Source of the DNA: Conidiobolus incongruus B7586
Taxonomy: Eukaryota; Entomophthoromycota; Entomophthoromycetes; Entomophthorales; Conidiobolaceae
Direction of reading: 5' to 3'
Length of the DNA: 16,060 bases
Assembly: GCA_000697335.1 (NCBI GenBank)
Contig: JNEM01010610.1
Coordinates: 1-16,060, forward strand
The position numbers were made by a program, and so were the translations under genes. Positions 9,425 through 16,060 of the stretch are shown in pieces. Under the pieces are notes generated by a model. The model was not told the origin of the DNA and made no database searches. It worked only from the letters and a program-made list of their open reading frames with translations. Within the stretch, counting starts at the first letter, position 1. Each line of letters begins with the position of its first letter.

Positions 9425-11402
9425 ACATAATATTATATTATTATAGAAATCAAATATAAATATTAATATTTATAATATTAGACCTATATATTGTCAATTT
9501 AGAATTTATAAAAATTGTAATATTTACTATTCAATTTATACCTGGTAAAAATATTTAATTTATAACAAATATAAATTGTCAATACTAATATACATTTTAA
9601 ACTATATTTTTCACATTAGAAATTTATAATATAATTAACAAAGTAATATAATTATTATCTATCTATAACTAATATCAAATAATATAAAATTTTAAATTAT
9701 TTCAGTTTTCACATTTCATTTCTTATATTATTTTTAGTAAAGATAAGCATTTCCAAACTCTTCTTGATCAAATTATTAACTTATTTCAGCATATCCAACT
9801 TATACTTCATCTTTGATCTAAGAACAATCTGTAAAAATCCTTAAACTAAGGCCCACTACCCAATTCCTTATAATACTATTACTATTGCAAATGAATAGAA
9901 ATTATTATAAATGAATGAAAACCTATATACCTTAATTAGTATATTTTAATTTCAGCTTTTCAAAAGTTTAACAATTATATTTTTTTGAGCAGTTTCAAAT
10001 TTGAATAAACATCTTATTAAAAATCATAATGAAATTGATTGATATTGAGCCATAATCAGGTTTAGGTAATTATACTACTGATATTTCTTCCAACTTATTG
10101 GCTGCTTAGGTCATATTGTAATGAATAACATTGTATTGATCCAGTGACTATTTTCAATTAAACATTTTTATAAACAGAATATTATTCTTATATTTATTAT
10201 AAAAAAACCAAGTTTTTAACTGATGAGTTAATATTAAAGTCTATTTTAGCCTGTTTAAATTAGAATGTACCTGTTATTTTTAAATTATAATTTTAAATTT
10301 GATATTCAGAATATAAAAGATTAAATGACTTGAATTTTTCATAAAATTATAAATTTATTTTTGCTTATATATTAAAATATATTTTGCAATTAGAATTAAT
10401 AAATGAATCATAAATCTAAATTAAGTGAACATATGCCACTTTGTTACTTTAAGTATTTTTTTTAAAGTTGAATTTATTAATTGCCAATTATTAATAAACA
10501 GAGATATTATAGAAATTATTATATTTTAATCAGTATCTTTAAAGATGAAATATACTTGCTTAATAAATACCTATCCATTTTGGCATATATCATTAAATTC
10601 AAACAATTTTTCATATTGTTGAATTGTAAAAATTTTTATCTCTTGATTATTAGGCAATTCATCTAAATATGGTAGGGGTAATACATAAAATTTATTATTT
10701 CATTCCTCTCTCTTAATTTTTTTGATATATATTAACAAGAGATAAATTAAAAATAATTTAGTATAGTTGGCTTGAATCAATTTTATGGAAAATAATTTGT
10801 CTTATTGGATAATTTGGAAAGATTTTTCTTTTGAATTTCAATCAACAAAATCTAAATTCAAAAATTTCCGAATTTTAAATATTTATATTAATATTAGTTC
10901 TAGAAAAAGGAAGTATAACATAATATAAAATGTGTAATTTGATAATTTAATTTGCTATTAAAGAATTCATGAATAACTCAACCAAATTTAATTATCAATT
11001 ACAATTTTTAGTTAACAATAGAATTTGGTTGGGTTAAAGTATTTCAGAGAGGCAGTTTAGTATCCAGGTAAAGAAATAAAAACATATGGAAATGACTTAA
11101 TAACTGAAATGGTATATAATTCTGCAAAAATGAAATTCAATTATTGTGATTAATTTTGAAATTAAATGCTATTTTGATATCAACAAGAATTTCTAATATG
11201 AAGGTTTTTTGTAATATTAAATTGAAATATATTTAAGGTATTTCGATTTTATGAATAAATTAATAAATTAATAATTATAAAATTTAAATATAAAATTCTT
11301 TAAAACTCTGTTAAAGTTAGATATTGTTACCCTCAAATAATTATAAATCTTAGGATAATAAAATAACACTACTAAAAATAAATATTATTTATGAAAATCC
11401 TG
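9425..11402. other. AT-rich spacer between convergent genes, right part
   Basis: About 2 kb without a supportable gene. The open frame at 10481-10666 (+) encodes an Ile/Tyr/Phe/Lys-rich product expected from AT-rich noise. The one clear structure is the hairpin at 10974-11036. The 3' UTR of the glucanase gene lies at the right end. No canonical AATAAA is seen for it on the - strand, only a weak AATAAT at 11384-11389. Confidence 0.6.
10974..11036. repeat. 63-bp inverted repeat (hairpin), 15-bp stem
   Basis: TAACTCAACCAAATT at 10974-10988 is the reverse complement of AATTTGGTTGGGTTA at 11022-11036 except for one position. In RNA made from the + strand that position would form a G-U pair. The loop is 33 bp. 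The stem contains CCAA/TTGG and so is not explained by AT richness alone. It lies about 370 bp beyond the stop codon of the glucanase gene. It may be a foldback remnant of a MITE or a 3'-end RNA structure. No obvious target-site duplication flanks it. Confidence 0.6.
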
Positions 11403-12971
11403 TTAATTTCGAGACTCACAATGTGATTCTCTGTTATTAGCATCTTTGGGAATCCAGCCTTGGTCAAGTCCCAAGAAGTAATCCCAGAGGGGATTCTTAT
11501 TGCTGCCGGTTTGGAAATTCCAAAAGAACCAGCCTAATCCGCCTAATTCAAATGCATCCATTTGATATTCGACAAATTTCTTGAGGAATTGTTTATATTC
11601 CGGTGTGTAATTCTTCCAGTCCAAATGCTTGTGACACTTGCAGTCCTTGCATGTGTAGTTATCGAAGCCTTTGTTGAAGTTGCCATTCATACGAGTACCC
11701 ATTTTTACGCCATTGACAAATGGGCCACAGTCGTTGGTGGCTACTGAGAATTCAGAGCAGATTGCTGCGCCAAACTCTTGGGTGGCTTCCTTGTAGTCTT
11801 TAAGCCAGGCTTTGCAAGGAATATTCAAGATTTGATCATGATCTAAATTGTAGACATCTGGAGCGAATGCAATGTAATTGTTACCATTAAGTGCTACATC
11901 CTTGTATTGGGATTTGGGCATGACTTTAGGCCAGTACTTGAAGGATCTAAATGCTTCAGAATATACTAACAGTGGTGAAGTGCCATTGGTACTGAATTTG
12001 TCTCTGATCATCTTGTAACTATCTTTGTAGAAGTCAACGAGCAACTGTAATCCTGCATCATCTGTAGTTCTAGGTTCATTAAGTACTGTAAACATGGTGA
12101 CGACATTGGAGAATTGAGGTTGAGTAAAATATCCAATAGTATTCATCATGATGTTGTTGAATCGCTCCACATATGCACCTTGGCCAGGGTCGGTTGCATT
12201 CAAGAATCCAGCACTCCCCAGACGTCCACTATGATTCCATCCATTTTGACTGCCTGGAGCAGTATGGAAATCGATTTGAACTCTGATACCATACTTCCTA
12301 CACCATTGGATACCTCTCAACAAATAGTACCAACTGCCATATACATAAGGTTCATCGTCTTGAATGTCAACGGCCCAATGAGGAATAGGGATCCTGACAT
12401 GGTTCAAACCAGCATCTCTGATCTTTTTAATAGTATCTTCAGTAACAAAGGTATCATAATGTTCGTGCAACACTTCGGTACATTTGGATTTGCCCAACTT
12501 TTCGCATAAGGTCCATTCGTCAATAACATTTTCACTTGGATCAAATTGGGCGAAGAGGTCATAAGTCAAGAAAGGTTCCAATACTAACCATCCACCAAGA
12601 TTCACTCCACGAATGGGCTTCTTCCCATAGGGGAAAGCTTCCTTCAATTCTGGGGTATAATCATTAGGCTGGGTAGAATCGTCATAATCTCCCAAGCTCT
12701 GAGGGATCCAATCGAAGTTGGGAGGTCCCTTTAATGCCTTTTCAATTTCCTTCTTTTCATTCTGGTCCATCTTAGGATCGTTATCCCATTTGGGAACATT
12801 TGAGTTTGGCGACTTCTTCGAACTATGATCCAATCCGAAAAATTTCATCACTGCTGGAGGCTTCACAATAACCAACAGAATGATAAATACAAGACCCACT
12901 GCTATAAGTAGAGATAATATTAACCATACCCACCAATACCGCTTCCAGCAACTCCTCTTCTTTTCGCGCAT
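11403..12971 (-). CDS. Type II membrane glucan 1,3-beta-glucosidase (exo-1,3-beta-glucanase, GH5, likely subfamily 9)
   Basis: Hydrolase that releases glucose from ends of cell-wall 1,3-beta-glucan, used in wall remodelling. A short basic N-terminus (MREKKRSCWKR) precedes one membrane segment at ~13-36, so the catalytic domain should face the wall, as in fungal ExgD-type enzymes. A polar linker spans ~48-115. The GH5 domain begins at RGVNLGGWLVLEP (121-133). Conserved sites are Arg193 (HVRIPI), His236 (DFHTAPGSQNG), acid/base Glu299 (LNEP), nucleophile Glu407 (CSEFS) and the aromatic GWFFWNF near 480-486. The residues around Glu407 are Ser and Phe where well-known yeast enzymes have GEW. A Cys-rich segment at 441-446 (CKDCKC) looks lineage-specific. 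Sequons at N246, N258, N329, N438 and N454 fit an extracellular domain. At 522 aa it is full length and intronless, with A at -3. It is convergent with the peptidase gene 3.2 kb away. Confidence 0.96.
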   Translation of the reverse strand: MREKKRSCWKRYWWVWLILSLLIAVGLVFIILLVIVKPPAVMKFFGLDHSSKKSPNSNVPKWDNDPKMDQNEKKEIEKALKGPPNFDWIPQSLGDYDDSTQPNDYTPELKEAFPYGKKPIRGVNLGGWLVLEPFLTYDLFAQFDPSENVIDEWTLCEKLGKSKCTEVLHEHYDTFVTEDTIKKIRDAGLNHVRIPIPHWAVDIQDDEPYVYGSWYYLLRGIQWCRKYGIRVQIDFHTAPGSQNGWNHSGRLGSAGFLNATDPGQGAYVERFNNIMMNTIGYFTQPQFSNVVTMFTVLNEPRTTDDAGLQLLVDFYKDSYKMIRDKFSTNGTSPLLVYSEAFRSFKYWPKVMPKSQYKDVALNGNNYIAFAPDVYNLDHDQILNIPCKAWLKDYKEATQEFGAAICSEFSVATNDCGPFVNGVKMGTRMNGNFNKGFDNYTCKDCKCHKHLDWKNYTPEYKQFLKKFVEYQMDAFELGGLGWFFWNFQTGSNKNPLWDYFLGLDQGWIPKDANNRESHCESRN

Positions 12972-13019
12972 TATTTTAATTAGATTTTAATTATCTAGTA
13001 AACTTTTTAATATGATCAG

Positions 13020-13038
13020 ATTTATAGTTGTATTTATA
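13020..13038 (-). promoter_or_regulatory. Tandem TATA-like boxes of the glucanase gene
   Basis: On the - strand TATAAATA (13031-13038) and TATAAAT (13020-13026) lie 60 and 49 bp upstream of the start codon. The spacing suits a short leader. Their reliability is limited by the surrounding AT richness, but two matches at the right distance make a core promoter here likely. Confidence 0.4.
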
Positions 13039-15493
13039 TTATAATAATATCCACATTTGAAATTCCATTGTGACAGTTGTATATAAATTTTCAAATCGTT
13101 TAACCAATCTAATGAGAATATTAACTCAAATTTACATGATTTTTGCCTAAATAGTAATTATACATTGTTAACCATTTAAAACTTTATTTCCTCACTAGTA
13201 ACTTTCTGAGGCTCATTCGGAAATTTATTTTATTTAGAATTTAATTTTTATGGGTTTTGAAACTCTGTCCGATCTAATTTAATCTCGGGGTATTGGTTAG
13301 GACTTGAATTTTGTTTTTTATTAGTTATTAATTAAATTATAACTCTCAAATTGTTAATATTAGCAAGATATATAATTATTTTTGTTATTATATTATTTCA
13401 ATTGTAAAGTCATTTTGAAACTAAATCATCATCTGAACATCATCTTTATATTTATAAAAATGATTTCATAAATAATCAAAAAAATCAAAATAGCTCAAGT
13501 ATATTAAATTTTGAAACCAATAAATATCAATGATTACATAGTTTTTATGTCATACAAGGAAACTGAGATTGATCAAAAATTAATTTTATTTTGGCTATAT
13601 TGATTTATTAAATTACAAATTAATTTAAAATCACAATTTTAACAATGATATAACATCTAAGTTATAAACTGAATTGAGCTTTATATCAATTATAATAAAA
13701 ATAAAATTTTTTTCAATTAAATGAAATTGATATCAATTGAATACTTACCAATAATTATACTTCAAATTTATAATATTGACTTTAAGATCATTTGATAAAA
13801 TTTAATTTAAATTTGATATTTAATAAGCTTAATTTTGGATTATTCATTTTGATCTTTGATTTAATTAATAGGTGTAATTTTCAAAAATAATTATATTGGA
13901 TTAAGTGTTAATGTCCGTGATAGCTAACAAAGAGTATTTATATTTCTTTAACTAAATCAACCTGGAATAATAATTAAAATTAATATATATACTTATAGAA
14001 AATTAATTCATTATTGTCTTTATTATATGACATTAGTCAATTATAAATGAATTTTTTGATACTAGAAATTTTTATTATTGATTAAACTTGAAAATTATAA
14101 ACATGAAATATATTCATGATTATGAATTGCTTTCAAAAGTGGTTGCACTATATAAATTGATAGAATTTTAATCCAGAATAGCATAAACTCAGCATCAATA
14201 TAATGCTATGAGCGATTAAGGAATATGCTTTGAAATCTCTAACAGCTCCTCATTTACAACTGGATAAAATTGCGCAATATCACAATATATAGAGCTCAAT
14301 TTTAAATAAGATGCTTTAAATATTTTAAAATGAGATAAATTATTTATACATCAAAAATATTCTAGCATTTAAATATTATATTTTAATTGAAGCACAATCT
14401 TTGAGTGATTGTGAGAGGATTAATAGTATAAATAGATTATCATGTTATAAATAATGCTATTATTTTGCATTTAGATATAATAATTTCACTTTGGATTCAA
14501 AATCTATTGAATGTTATCTTATATTAATATTTGCTATTTCTATTCTAATCTCATAGACAAATGACAAAGTTATATTCATATTTTACTCGGAAAGTTTGAA
14601 AGTTTCTTTTTGAATTCCAGTGTTTCTCGAAGAGAGGGTAACAACTTGAGTTAGTTATCATCATCATGATTATTTAAAATATATAAATTGAAAATATTTA
14701 TTTATCATTGAAATAAGATTTCTGAGAATAATTTAGAGAATAGATTTAAAGTTGTGACTAAAAAAATAGATAAACAAAAACATCATTATTCAATTAATTT
14801 ATCAGAGAATCTTGATTTATTGAAACTTAATTTGTTAAACCATTTAAAAGAAATTTATTTAATTTTAAAATTAATTTCAATATATTACAGTACAACTTCT
14901 TTCACTGCGACATGAGCTATTTATACACTTCATTTGGATCTTTAGACCACTATATAATTATGAATTTGTGTTTGTTGGAGTGAAAATACTATCAATTATC
15001 TAAATTAATCTATTAATGTTTATTTTCTATGATATAATATATCAACAAAATTATATATATACATATATATTAAATTTATTAATAATTTATTCTAATAGTA
15101 TCTATTATCTCTTACGATTAAATTATAATTTGGATTTATAATATATCATTTTTTGATATTATGTCTATACTTTTCTAATTGACAACTGCTTAATATAGCG
15201 ATAGTTAAATAAATAGAATTTTATTGTAATTTTGGGAGAAATATAGGATAAGGAGTCGACGGAAAGTTTATTGGTTATAATCAGAACACTGAAGTTATCA
15301 TGGTCACACACTCTAGTCTATTTTTAGGAAACAAAATCAACTTAAATTATGGGTAAATATTATAAATAATTAACTATCAATTTTCTAATAATAAAAAACC
15401 TTAAAATATAAAAACGATGATGATATATAGAATTCATATTAATTCGTTAATAACTATGATAGTTATTGTGTGTTCTTTTATTATGACAAGGGT
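13039..15493. other. AT-rich spacer upstream of the glucanase gene
   Basis: About 2.4 kb with no supportable gene. Small patches of higher GC stand out at 13195-13320, 14120-14292, 14570-14660 and 15240-15340. The second contains a 26-codon protein-like frame (14212-14292, + strand, for example SLTAPHLQLDKIAQYHN) that may be a relic, but none is long enough to call. A TA-rich simple stretch lies at 15052-15070. At 15471-15479 TGTTCTTTT is inverted at 15842-15850 and could be an alternative outer end of the repeat that follows. Confidence 0.55.
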
Positions 15494-15842
15494 TGTATTC
15501 CATAATACCCCTCCATCTAGGTTCGATAATTTAGTCCACATTACCTCCCATTTATAGCGGATCTTTTGGTCCATAATCAAATGATGTTCTTTAGCCCCTT
15601 TTATCTAAATTTATCCAAAACCTATGTTACCCATTGATTGAATTATTTAAATCTAGAAGTGGTAAGGATAAAAGGATTCTAATTTTTCTGGATATTCTGC
15701 TACAACATCTCAACAGTGAATAAGCTTTAAGACATATAGTTCCAATTTGTTAAAGATCAGGATTAATAAATGATTTACTAAATTGAATTACATGTACTTT
15801 TCTAAAAATAGTCTTTATTCACAAAATCTTTTATAAAACACA
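15494..15842 (-). repeat. Dispersed ~340-bp repeat, copy 2 (old solo LTR or short non-autonomous element)
   Basis: It matches 9088-9424 throughout, from ATTACCTCCCATTTATAG near the left to TTATAAAACACAA at the right. The left end TGTATTCCATAA and the right end TTTTATAAAACACA form an imperfect terminal inverted repeat with TG and CA edges. On the - strand CTATAAATGGGAGG is a TATA-like box. An outer 9-bp inverted pair (TGTTCTTTT at 15471, AAAAGAACA at 15842) offers a second possible boundary, giving 380 bp, but copy 1 lacks it. GGTTCGATAAT at about 15520 resembles a Pol III B box, but there is no convincing A box and copy 1 does not keep it. No coding capacity and no clear target-site duplication are seen. 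This copy probably stands closer to the ancestral sequence at the left edge. Confidence 0.75.
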
Positions 15843-16060
15843 AAAGAACAAATCAACTTTAAATATATTTAATTTAGATAATGATTAAATTAATATTATT
15901 TTAACTAAAAAATATGAATTCTAGTCTGATTAAATTAATAATGGATATTATTAATAATAAGTTATATTGAATAATATCTGGATATTTATTTAACTTAACT
16001 ATATAAATAAATAATTATATAGTTTTGTAATAATACAATTGGATTATTAATAATATATAA
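15843..16060. other. AT-rich spacer at the window's right edge
   Basis: Short AT-rich sequence with no gene, repeat or regulatory site that I can support. Confidence 0.6.

Noticed and set aside
10481-10666. 61-codon + strand ORF
   Set aside because: Composition (Ile, Tyr, Phe, Lys, Leu) is that of translated AT-rich noise and there is no gene context.
11562-12509. + strand open frames inside the glucanase gene
   Set aside because: They are antisense shadows of the GH5 coding sequence.
15484-15530. tRNA-derived SINE head (Pol III A and B boxes) at the left edge of repeat copy 2
   Set aside because: GGTTCGATAAT resembles a B box, but no good A box is present, copy 1 lacks it, and there is no A-rich tail.

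Overview
The window is nuclear DNA from an AT-rich eukaryote, most likely an early-diverging fungus of the Conidiobolus/Entomophthoromycotina kind (an inference). The reasons are a fungal-type membrane-anchored exo-1,3-beta-glucanase, two intronless protein genes of clearly higher GC than their surroundings, the standard genetic code, and very AT-rich spacers full of homopolymer runs. No taxonomic marker such as rRNA is present, so the placement stays tentative.

Layout. Positions 1-5880 are a long AT-rich stretch without an intact gene. It holds a possible highly diverged repeat copy (about 1855-2005), two short islands of higher GC that read like decayed coding sequence (about 2281-2568 and 3930-4258), and one short AAT microsatellite. 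A secreted prolyl oligopeptidase (S9A serine peptidase, 741 aa) lies on the + strand at 5978-8203 with a TATA-like box, a possible 5'-UTR intron and a canonical polyadenylation signal. A 3.2-kb AT-rich spacer follows. It carries one copy of a ~340-bp dispersed repeat (9088-9424) and a perfect-to-near-perfect 15-bp-stem hairpin (10974-11036). A type II membrane GH5 glucan 1,3-beta-glucosidase (522 aa) lies on the - strand at 11403-12971, so the two genes converge. The right end is AT-rich again and contains the second clear copy of the repeat (15494-15842, same orientation).

How the genes fit together. Both intact products act outside the plasma membrane: one is predicted to be exported and to cut proline-containing peptides, the other is anchored in the membrane with its catalytic domain facing the cell wall. 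They have separate promoters, lie 3.2 kb apart and belong to unrelated families, so nothing suggests co-regulation. The main unexplained structure is the dispersed repeat family. It has TG...CA-like ends and, read on the - strand, a TATA-like box about 75 bp from one end, which suits an old solo LTR or a short non-autonomous element.
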